A DNA stretch of 16,414 bases from assembly GCA_031278115.1 (NCBI GenBank), contig JAITKZ010000018.1:1-16414 (forward strand), read 5' to 3'. Below are positions 6,778 through 13,423 of this stretch, in pieces (the stretch's first letter is position 1; each line of letters begins with the position of its first letter). Position numbers and translations under genes: made by a program. This stretch comes from Endomicrobium sp. Its GTDB lineage: Bacteria; Elusimicrobiota; Endomicrobiia; Endomicrobiales; Endomicrobiaceae. The notes under the pieces were generated by a model. The model ran no database searches, had not been told where the DNA came from, and was given only the letters and a program-made list of their open reading frames with translations.

Positions 6778-7206
6778 TCATCTAACTGTCAAATAAGATA
6801 CAACCCTATCATTTTTATTTATATGTATATCCATCTTTTTTGCTTTATCTTGTATGCATATCTCATCCTTATTACCACGACAATAAGTTCTCTCTTTGTC
6901 CAAGATATTTTCATATAGGTTAGATAAATTTGATAAAAGCTCATTCCCTCCAATTGTGATATCCATATTCTTTTCCATCTCTGTCAGTAAGATGTCTTTA
7001 TTTTGTACGTTATCGTAAGCTTTTATACCTTTGCGCTTATAATCATCATTAATGCGCAATAAAATCCCCTCTGCAACATCACTACGAAGAGGAATACCAT
7101 TAAGTTTCAATGTGTATGTCTCATTTACGCGGTCATCACACACAGCTAGTCTGCAAGCATAGACACTTATTAGCAACACAGCAAACAAACCTAAAATCTT
7201 TCTCAT
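6778..7206 (-). CDS. Small exported protein of unknown function
   Basis: The 142-residue protein begins MRKILGLFAVLLISVYACRL, a signal peptide. VYAC is a poor match to a lipobox (tyrosine at -2), so a lipoprotein is possible but not favoured. The mature part is hydrophilic, with lysine- and asparagine-rich helices and a few cysteines (TYCRG, EICIQ). No family is recognised. AAGGAT about 7 bases upstream of the ATG is a good ribosome-binding site. It is the first of two co-oriented exported-protein genes. Nothing in it points to an enzyme; a periplasmic or surface structural role is possible but unsupported. Confidence 0.65.
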   Translation of the reverse strand: MRKILGLFAVLLISVYACRLAVCDDRVNETYTLKLNGIPLRSDVAEGILLRINDDYKRKGIKAYDNVQNKDILLTEMEKNMDITIGGNELLSNLSNLYENILDKERTYCRGNKDEICIQDKAKKMDIHINKNDRVVSYLTVR

Positions 7207-7269
7207 AACTTCATCCTTTTATATAAATTAACTTCTTTAACTTATTCGTGTTCATGGAATTCAGAACAC

Positions 7270-7380
7270 TTAGTATTTCTTCAGTTCTTTCAGGAATTCG
7301 TCCCTAGATATATTCAAAATCTTCATCATAACCTCTCTTCCGATTAAAGGTATACCAAGACAGTTTTCTAAAGTCAACTG
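7270..7380 (-). pseudogene. HicA-like C-terminal remnant in frame behind hicA
   Basis: Directly after the hicA stop codon (TAG) the same frame stays open for 36 codons and ends at TAA (7270-7272). Its end, MKILNISRDEFLKELKKY, aligns residue for residue with the end of the preceding HicA-like protein, RKALKLTSEELEKKLKEF (similar residues at most positions). This suggests a leftover tail of a second, duplicated hicA-type gene rather than random sequence. No credible start exists except an internal ATG pair with no clear ribosome-binding site. Confidence 0.4.
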
Positions 7381-7611
7381 CTAAAATTCTTTTAACTTTT
7401 TCTCTAATTCTTCGCTTGTTAATTTGAGTGCTTTCCTTACGTCTAAAACAGTGTAATCTCTGGCGTCCTTTTGTCCAACCGCTATTGTTATAGAGTCCTT
7501 GCCTTCTTTTGCATAAGTAGCACGGCTACCTCTTTGGCGAATCTTACGACACCCATACGACTCTATGAACTTAATTAGTTTATTTAATTTAACTGCCCCA
7601 AGTCTTCCCAT
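7381..7611 (-). CDS. HicA-like toxin (type II toxin-antitoxin), atypical active site
   Basis: HicA proteins are small dsRBD-fold mRNA interferases neutralised by HicB. The 76 residues fit the family: a first helix (LNKLIKFIESYGC), the strand RKIRQRGSRATY, a second strand ITIAVG and a final helix. In typical HicA the strand reads GSH, with the histidine catalytic. Here it reads GSRA, so the histidine is an arginine. Activity may be lost or changed, which would suit a decaying locus. The gene begins 2 bases after the HicB-type antitoxin gene on the same strand, the usual hicBA pairing. The C-terminal extension TSEELEKKLKEF is longer than in minimal HicA proteins. Confidence 0.7.
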   Translation of the reverse strand: MGRLGAVKLNKLIKFIESYGCRKIRQRGSRATYAKEGKDSITIAVGQKDARDYTVLDVRKALKLTSEELEKKLKEF

Positions 7612-7613
7612 TG

Positions 7614-7967
7614 TTAATTAATCCAAGCGGGGCTTGGAGTATTCAAAATAAGACAATTTTGTGCAATTCGCGGCATTTTAGGAAATTCTCTTTTTGTTAT
7701 AGAAATCGCTTTGGATTTTACAATCTGCCAGTTTAAATTCTTCAAAATTTCTCTGGCATCACAATCTTCATTTGTTGTCTCCAGCCAAAGCTCAAAAGCT
7801 TCTTTAAACATTTCTTTTGCATGTTCTATGTTCTTTCCATAGGTGGTAATTCTCAAAGCAGGACACCTCGCTACAACATCTCCATGCCGTTTATCTTCAA
7901 AAAAGTTGACTTGAACAGAAACACTAACGATTTGATTGTCTTTTAAAATTATCTTATTCGTTTTCAT
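7614..7967 (-). CDS. HicB-like antitoxin
   Basis: HicB antitoxins carry a partly degraded RNase H-like fold that plugs the toxin, and usually a DNA-binding tail for autorepression. The 117-residue protein shows the HicB core: VVARCPALRITTYGKNIEHA followed by the helix EMFKEAFELWLE, matching the familiar pattern of a CPALPG-type turn and IKEAIELYLE. The C-terminal third (about 75-117) does not look like a typical ribbon-helix-helix or HTH, so DNA binding is uncertain. It precedes hicA by 2 bases. A strong promoter with an internal palindrome lies upstream, consistent with autoregulation. Confidence 0.7.
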   Translation of the reverse strand: MKTNKIILKDNQIVSVSVQVNFFEDKRHGDVVARCPALRITTYGKNIEHAKEMFKEAFELWLETTNEDCDAREILKNLNWQIVKSKAISITKREFPKMPRIAQNCLILNTPSPAWIN

Positions 7968-8015
7968 ATTATAATATTCCTTTGAATATAATTATACATA
8001 CATTACATATAGCAT

Positions 8016-8044
8016 AATATAATACTTAGTACTAACTTTGTCAA
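8016..8044 (-). promoter_or_regulatory. hicBA promoter with palindromic candidate operator
   Basis: On the minus strand TTGACA (8044-8039) and TATATT (8021-8016) are separated by exactly 17 bases, a near-consensus promoter about 50-75 bases upstream of hicB. Between the boxes lies the perfect 10-base palindrome TTAGTACTAA (8026-8035), well placed for a repressor such as the HicB complex. The rest of the divergent 276-base spacer (7968-8243) is very AT-rich and holds no gene. Confidence 0.65.
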
Positions 8045-8243
8045 TCTATATTTGTAGAATAATTTTATGAGTTATAGAATATTTATAGAAAAATATTCTG
8101 TTTCCCAAATTTTACGATGCTGATTAAAATACTTTTTTTTCATATTAACATAATCTATCTTTACAACCTAACCCTTAAAATGCTAAAGGCTGAACCAAAT
8201 GTAAGTTTTTGACTTTCGTATTTTAGATTAAGGATAAAGTATT

Positions 8244-9066
8244 ATGAAAAAACTAATTTTGACGATTGTAGTATGTTGCGCTTTTACCGTATATGGAATA
8301 GCAATGAATTCTGATGCAAAACTGAACGATATTGAAATGATTGAGAAAAAAATCAATGCGCTCAAAGCTGAACGCTCAAATATTAAGAATAAACAGTCGT
8401 CTATGCTAGAGTTAGATGAGGTAAGAATTTATATAGAAAAGAAGAAGGGACTCAAGAATGAAACTAAAATTCCAGAAATTCCTATTAAAGCTCCTAGTAG
8501 CACTTTTTAAAAAAGCTACTTGAAGAGACCGAAAATGATATTAAAGCGTTAAAATATGGAATTGCTAGCACAAAACTAGAAAGTGAAATAATAATATTAA
8601 TCTTAACATAGACAAGGCTAATATTGAACTTATAAAAGCTGAAATTAAAGTAGGGAAAACGCCAAAAATACCTCTTGAGTTGGCAAAGGCTGTCCTTAAA
8701 CTTACCAAGTCTTCGCTTAAGAGCATAGAAGCAGGAATTAAATTTACTCAAGCACAACTTAAAGAAAACGAGGTAAAAATTAAGTATCTTGAAACCAATA
8801 TTAAGACTCAAGAGGATAGAGAAAAAAGCGACACTAACGATTTGTATATAAGAAATATTGAACTCGCCGACTTGGAACTTATAGAAATTATGTCAAAACT
8901 TAAGTTTGAGAAGAAGCGAGGAGAGACGGCATAGGCACGTATAAATGACGTAGAAGCTTATGCTAAACACTATGGTAAAGCTCAAGCTGAACTTCGTAAG
9001 ACTTATTTGAAGTTTGATAAAGTAGTTGATGAAAAGAATTTCGTATCGTTTTTGAAACACGAGTAA
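8244..9066 (+). pseudogene. Broken gene for an exported coiled-coil protein
   Basis: The gene opens with an ATG preceded by AAGGAT and a signal peptide (MKKLILTIVVCCAFTVYG). A lysine/glutamate-rich helical protein follows, probably coiled coil. The first frame stops at 8510. Coding sequence resumes one frame over from about 8513 (KKLLEETENDIKALKYG) to 8611. A second shift near 8588-8610 leads into a frame running through 8934, where an in-frame TAG interrupts it. The same frame then continues to TAA at 9064-9066 (ending VSFLKHE). Both shifts fit single-base losses in AT runs. A repeat is visible: KIPEIPIKA near 8465-8495 and PKIPLELAKAVLKL near 8665-8705, each followed by a similar helix. An 88-residue exported N-terminal fragment could still be made. 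No family is recognised. Confidence 0.65.
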
Positions 9067-9093
9067 TAAAATGTCCGTACTTACATTAGATTT

Positions 9094-9135
9094 TTAATAC
9101 GGATAAAACAAAACCGCTAAGATTAATCGCTTCAT
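9094..9135 (-). pseudogene. Signal-peptide stub of a lost exported-protein gene
   Basis: A near-perfect ribosome-binding site, GGAGGA (9146-9141), sits 5 bases before an ATG that encodes only MKRLILAVLFYPY before TAA. The peptide resembles the first half of a Sec signal peptide and the starts of the other exported proteins nearby. It is most likely the beginning of a gene whose body has been deleted; a 13-residue membrane peptide is the alternative. The remaining 200 or so bases up to the helicase hold no other gene. Confidence 0.45.
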
Positions 9136-9219
9136 TTCAATCCTCCAGTAATTCTTAACGCTTACTATAAAGCGAGTATAACATATTAATATCGTTTTTA
9201 CCGAAAAGTTACAATTACA

Positions 9220-9236
9220 CGCCCCGATTTTTTGAA
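9220..9236 (+). repeat. Right copy of a possible attachment-site repeat
   Basis: Repeats CGCCCCGA from the tRNA-Pro 3' end in the same orientation, then matches 6 of the next 9 bases. It is conspicuously GC-rich for this AT-rich spacer and lies at the right edge of the accessory patch. Confidence 0.4.
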
Positions 9237-9277
9237 AAAGAGCTTTTCTTACTTCCAAATTTCTATATATTTTAACT

Positions 9278-10978
9278 TTAAAATAAATCAAGCTGGCGGT
9301 ATCGTTCTTTTTCTTGAAATGCCATTTCAAGTTTACTAAACCTGAGCAATTCATTTTCAATTTTTTCTAAGAATGATGAAGGTTTTAAGTTCTTATAAGT
9401 TCCTAGCCATTTTCTTCTGACAGACCGAGTTAGGAATAGCCTTTGTTCGGCTCTTGTCATACCAACATATAATAAACGTCTTTCTTCTTCAACTTCACAA
9501 GATTTTTGAGCTCGGTAAAAAGGAATAATACCGTGTTCCAGACCGACTATAAAAACACATTTAAATTCCAATCCCTTTGAAGAATGCAATGTCAATAACG
9601 AAATTCTATCAGCTCTTTTATCAAGTGTATCTATCTCAGATAAAAGAGAGACTTCATGAATAAATTCATTTTTCATTTTATAAGTTTGTGCCAATCTGGC
9701 AAGATATTGTAGAAGATGGTCGTCAATTTCTTCATTAAATTCCTTAGTAAGTTTATCAAGCTGTGATATAACTGGTTCATTATTTGTTAATTGTCTTAAC
9801 AGTTTTATAACAGGTTTTTTGTTGCAGAGCAAGTCATTAGATAACTTTACAAAAGGCATACCTGATCTTTGCAATGACTCAACTAGAGGTTCCAGCTGTG
9901 AAGATGTACGGTATAAAATAGCAAAGTCCGAGAACGAAAGATTAGCTTCCTCTCCACAAGACCTGTTAGTATCAATAGAAAAAAAGCTATGCCCACCAAT
10001 CAGATTTTCAATGGTACTAACAACAAATTCCGCTTCTGATTTGTCAGTAGGAGCTGTATGTATAATAATTTTTTCATGAGGCTTATCATATTTTGCCGTT
10101 GTATTGTATGAGCTAATAATTTGATTTGAAGCATTGACAATAGTTCCTGTAGAACGATAATTATTTTTTAAACTAATTATTTGAGATAAAGGGTAATCTA
10201 TAGAGAAACTATCAAAAAATTTTGAATCTCCACCTCTAAATCCATAAATTGCCTGATTAGGATCTCCTATTACACATAAATTGCCATCTGGAGGAACTAA
10301 TAATCTGATTAACTCATACTGCCTTGTGTCAATATCTTGATATTCATCAACTGAAATATATTTAAATCTATCCCGATATAACTTGGCAATATCTGGATTA
10401 TCATTAAGAAGTTTTAGTGTAAAGATTATCAAATCGTCAAAATCTAAAATGTCATCTGATTGAGGCTGTTGTGTATATAAATTTATCTCATGCTTGCTTG
10501 CTACTTTAAAATTAGGAGTTAGTCCTGCTTTATCAGAATTTTCTTTTAAAATAGAAAAACATAAAGAATGGAAAGTATGAATATTGATGTTGCCATAATT
10601 TTTAGGCAATAATAGATTAAGTCTGTTGAGCATTTCATGAGCTGCTCTGCGTGTAAAGGTTATGGCAAGGCAGCTTTCAGGATAAATATTGTTTTCTAAA
10701 ACCATATAAGCTATACGTTTTGTCAGTACTGTAGTCTTGCCTGATCCAGGACCTGCAATTATTAAAAGTTGATTGTGAGTATTCTTAATTGCGCTTAATT
10801 GGTATTTATCAAGATTTGGAAGTATTCCCTTGTTTTCCACACCATGTGTAGTTATATCATAGTTGTGATTTTGATAATTCAATTCTGATATTTTTTCTCT
10901 AGGTAAGCTGAGAGATTTTTCCTCTTTTCTCACAGGTATTTCCATATCAAACATCAGGTTTGTAAAACTATTTCGCAC
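9278..10978 (-). CDS. Compact UvrD/Rep-family (SF1A) DNA helicase
   Basis: ATP-dependent 3'-5' DNA translocase/helicase family. All core motifs are present (residues counted from the GTG start): Walker A AGPGSGKTT near 75, TFTRRAA near 107, TFHSLC near 135, VDEYQD near 210, GDPNQAIYGFRGG near 238, NNYRST near 282, LHSSKGLEF near 464 and RRLLYVGMTRAEQRL near 500. At about 566 residues it is shorter than classical UvrD (about 720), with reduced 1B and 2B insertions. It ends QLDLF. The start is uncertain. GTG at 10978 has AGAGG 6 bases upstream and overlaps the end of the EndoQ-like gene by 11 bases; TTG at 10996 and ATG at 10954 are alternatives. The overlap implies coupled translation and a joint repair role, but the upstream partner is now frameshifted. 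Confidence 0.9.
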   Translation of the reverse strand: MRNSFTNLMFDMEIPVRKEEKSLSLPREKISELNYQNHNYDITTHGVENKGILPNLDKYQLSAIKNTHNQLLIIAGPGSGKTTVLTKRIAYMVLENNIYPESCLAITFTRRAAHEMLNRLNLLLPKNYGNINIHTFHSLCFSILKENSDKAGLTPNFKVASKHEINLYTQQPQSDDILDFDDLIIFTLKLLNDNPDIAKLYRDRFKYISVDEYQDIDTRQYELIRLLVPPDGNLCVIGDPNQAIYGFRGGDSKFFDSFSIDYPLSQIISLKNNYRSTGTIVNASNQIISSYNTTAKYDKPHEKIIIHTAPTDKSEAEFVVSTIENLIGGHSFFSIDTNRSCGEEANLSFSDFAILYRTSSQLEPLVESLQRSGMPFVKLSNDLLCNKKPVIKLLRQLTNNEPVISQLDKLTKEFNEEIDDHLLQYLARLAQTYKMKNEFIHEVSLLSEIDTLDKRADRISLLTLHSSKGLEFKCVFIVGLEHGIIPFYRAQKSCEVEEERRLLYVGMTRAEQRLFLTRSVRRKWLGTYKNLKPSSFLEKIENELLRFSKLEMAFQEKERYRQLDLF

Positions 10979-12215
10979 TAAATTCCTCTTGCTCAAACAG
11001 TTTTATAACACCGTACTCACCGTCAAATCCCGCATGTTTTATAACCTTACCTGCTCTTAATCGCGAGATTGCTTCTCCAAGGAGAGAAGAATGGGCTTTT
11101 GATATTTCATCTATAGGTATATTCCTTAAAATATCCAATTCGGGACCTAGTTTTTGTATTAACTTTTCGTATGTAATAGTTACTGATTTACTGGAATCTC
11201 CAACTTGCATAATTTCAGATAAAATTTCCTGCAAAGGCACAAGACTAAATACTTTCCCGGCTGTTTTGGGAACTCTAAAGTCTTTACCTTTGCGATCAGC
11301 TAACTCATTAACTCTATGCATAACTCCTATTGTCAAAGGTTTGTTGCAGACTGGACATATCTTGTTAAGTTTTATTGTTTCTGCTGGACTTAGACAAACA
11401 TTACATTTTCTATGTCCGTCTTCATGGTATTTACCTTCCTCAGGGAAAAACTCTACCGTGCCAACATATCCTTCACCAGTTTTTAGCGCTTTGCTGATAG
11501 AGAAATAGTTAGAATCTGTATCAAAAACTGTAGCTTCTCGGGCAAGTTTTGATGGGGAATGTGCGTCAGAATTAGATATTAGCCTGTATTTGTCAAGATT
11601 AGAAACTCGCCAGTTCATTTCTGGATCAGAGGACAGTCCAGTTTCTACTGCAAAAATATAGTCTGCAAGATCTGCATAGCAATCCTTTATAGAATCAAAC
11701 CCTGATCTTGAACCTAATACTGAGAACCACGGCGTCCAGATGTGTGCTGGAACTATATATGAACCTTCTCCTGACTCTAAAGTCATTTCAAGGAGATCTC
11801 TTGAATCTAATCCCATTATAGGACGACCGTCAGAGACTATGTTTCCGACAATAGAGAGTTTTTGTCTTAAATTTTCAGCACTTTTAAAATCAGGAACGAA
11901 TACAATATGATGAACTTTTCTTGTTCTTTCGCCTTTTTTATATATAGTTGATATTTCAACTGACAGCAGGAATCTTAAATGGTAGTTATTTTTGAAAATG
12001 TGTTTCTCAATATCATCTTTTAGTTTGAAAACCCCAGATTCGGCGGGAACAAGCTTTTTTTTATTTCATTAAACCATGCAGGATGAGTAAAATCGCCTGT
12101 TGATATGACGCTTAACCCTTTTTTGCGCCCAGACGGCAAGTTCTTCTAAGTTACAGCTCTTGCTTGTTGCTCGGGAATATTTTGAGTGTATGTGTAAGTC
12201 AGCGTAAAAAAACAT
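10968..12215 (-). pseudogene. EndoQ-like PHP-domain DNA endonuclease, broken by two frameshifts
   Basis: Endonuclease Q cuts DNA 5' of deaminated bases (uracil, hypoxanthine) and abasic sites. With two shifts repaired, the gene encodes about 416 residues, the normal length. PHP metal ligands appear in order: ADLHIHSKYSRA at the start, TGDFTHPAWF, SVEIS, VHH, PAHIWTPW and SNSDAHSP. A zinc-binding CNVC...CPVC pair and the family block GVMHRVNELADR follow. The ATG at 12215 has GAGG 7 bases upstream. The first break is in an A6 run (12119-12124 on the minus strand), the second in an A8 run (12055-12062). Between them the original frame hits a TAA; after the second run it is open to the end at 10968. 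An internal start at 11816 would give 282 residues lacking the N-terminal metal ligands. It overlaps the helicase gene. The family is clear; whether it is dead or rescued by slippage is open. Confidence 0.85.
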
Positions 12216-12286
12216 TAGAAAGCCTCAACTAAACTCAAGTTCTAAGTATAGTTTATAATATAATAAAAGTTAAAATCTACTATTTT

Positions 12287-12316
12287 AAAAAAGTGTTACC
12301 TTATAGATAACACTTT
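12287..12316 (-). terminator. Intrinsic terminator of bioB
   Basis: AAAGTGTTA and TAACACTTT (12290-12298 and 12308-12316) form a perfect 9-pair stem with a 9-base loop. On the minus strand it runs into six Ts (12292-12287). It lies about 42 bases past the bioB stop. Confidence 0.8.
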
Positions 12317-12357
12317 AAGTTTTAATTGTTTAATAAGTGAAATCTAAATCATATAAA

Positions 12358-13308
12358 CTATTCGGATTCAAGTTCCAAGTCTAAATCTTTAACCATTTGT
12401 TTATCTGTAATAATGTCTCTGCCTAATGTAGTAAGATAACCGCCTGTCATCATGCCGTTTGCTCCCGCCTGAAATATCCATGACTGTAAATCTCTTAAGT
12501 TGATTTCTCTTCCTCCACAAATCATAATGTCTGGCGTTTGCAATATTATTCTAAAAACAGCTATAGTTTTTAGGATTTCAATAGGTTTTATTGTCGGCAA
12601 ATGCTCAAGCGCAGTGCCTTTTATTGGCATAAAAAAATTCATAGGGACGCTATCTGAGCCTATTTCTTTTAAAGTAAACGCCAAATCTATTCTGTCTTTT
12701 AGGCTTTCGCCTATGCCGAAGAGTCCTCCCGAGCAAATCTGAAACCCAAAATTTTTTGCTCTTTTTAATGTATCTATTCTCTCTTGATAAGTGTGCGTAG
12801 AACAAATATTTGGGTAGAAATTTGCGGAAGTTTCAAGATTATGGTGCATTTTTCTTATACCGGCTTCTTTAAGTTTACAGAAACTTTCGTCAGATATTCT
12901 TCCTATTGACACGCCAAGGTGTGACGATTTTTTATGTTGTTTAAACATTTCGCATAGTTTGTCTATTTCATTGTCATTTAAAGTGTTTCCGCTTGAAACA
13001 ATACCAAAACAGCCGACATTTTCTAAAACTTTTTCGGAAACCTCTTTTATTTTTTTTGTATCAAGCAGGGGGTAGACTTTCACTTCAGTTTTGTTAAAAG
13101 ACGACTGAGAACAAAATTTGCAATCTTCGCTGCACTGTCCTGATTTCGCATTTATAATAGAACAAATTTTTACTTTATTGCCCTTATATTTCTTCCTTAT
13201 TTTTGCTGCAGCAAAACATAAATCTTCTATTTCTAAATCAAAAAGCTTAAGGGCATCATCTTTATTTATTTGTTTGTCATTTAAAATTTCAATTATTAAA
13301 TTTTCCAT
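12358..13308 (-). CDS. bioB: Biotin synthase, variant lacking two classical [2Fe-2S] ligands
   Basis: Radical SAM enzyme that inserts sulfur into dethiobiotin to make biotin. The 316-residue protein carries the [4Fe-4S]/SAM triad CSEDCKFC (C59, C63, C66), then HHNLETSANFYPNICSTHTY, GLFGIGES and the C-terminal ICGGREIN. Against E. coli BioB, C97 and C188 are kept (C100, C192). C128 aligns with a glycine in HLGVSIG and R260 with a methionine in DIMICGGRE. This resembles the variant biotin synthases of anaerobes, for which a different auxiliary cluster ([4Fe-5S]) has been reported, so this may be that type. GAGG lies 8 bases before the ATG. The gene stands alone, without bioA, bioD or bioF, so the cell may take up dethiobiotin or encode the rest elsewhere. 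It has its own promoter and terminator. Confidence 0.95.
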   Translation of the reverse strand: MENLIIEILNDKQINKDDALKLFDLEIEDLCFAAAKIRKKYKGNKVKICSIINAKSGQCSEDCKFCSQSSFNKTEVKVYPLLDTKKIKEVSEKVLENVGCFGIVSSGNTLNDNEIDKLCEMFKQHKKSSHLGVSIGRISDESFCKLKEAGIRKMHHNLETSANFYPNICSTHTYQERIDTLKRAKNFGFQICSGGLFGIGESLKDRIDLAFTLKEIGSDSVPMNFFMPIKGTALEHLPTIKPIEILKTIAVFRIILQTPDIMICGGREINLRDLQSWIFQAGANGMMTGGYLTTLGRDIITDKQMVKDLDLELESE

Positions 13309-13340
13309 TTGTAAGCCTCGTTTGGGTGTTAATCTTAGTG

Positions 13341-13369
13341 ATTGTATAACATAAGAAAAACTCGGTCAA
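13341..13369 (-). promoter_or_regulatory. bioB promoter overlapping the upstream terminator
   Basis: On the minus strand TTGACC (13369-13364) and TACAAT (13346-13341) are spaced by 17 bases. Transcription should start about 25 bases before the bioB ATG. The -35 box is part of the 3' arm of the preceding terminator hairpin. No BirA operator was recognised. Confidence 0.6.
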
Positions 13370-13396
13370 TCTATTAAAATAAGGGTTGACCGAGTT
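13354..13396 (-). terminator. Intrinsic terminator of the aminotransferase-hom-acetyltransferase operon
   Basis: AACTCGGTCAA and TTGACCGAGTT (13359-13369 and 13386-13396) form a perfect 11-pair stem with a 16-base loop. On the minus strand the stem runs into TTTTTCTT. It lies about 28 bases beyond the acetyltransferase stop. Its distal arm doubles as the bioB -35 region. Confidence 0.8.
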
Positions 13397-13423
13397 GTCA
13401 GAAATGAAAACTGCTTTTATTTT

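Noticed and set aside
8077..8098. Perfect 8-pair hairpin GAATATTT/AAATATTC between hicB and the coiled-coil pseudogene
   Set aside because: It consists almost only of A-T pairs in a very AT-rich spacer and has no T-tract; chance is a sufficient explanation.
8209..8238. TTGACT followed by GATAAA upstream of the exported coiled-coil pseudogene
   Set aside because: The -10 candidate would put the transcription start inside the start codon although a ribosome-binding site is present, so this is not a convincing promoter.
10968..10996. A single fused EndoQ-helicase protein broken by a frameshift at the junction
   Set aside because: The EndoQ frame ends in a plausible tail and the helicase has its own GTG start with AGAGG; a simple two-gene overlap explains the junction without a lesion.
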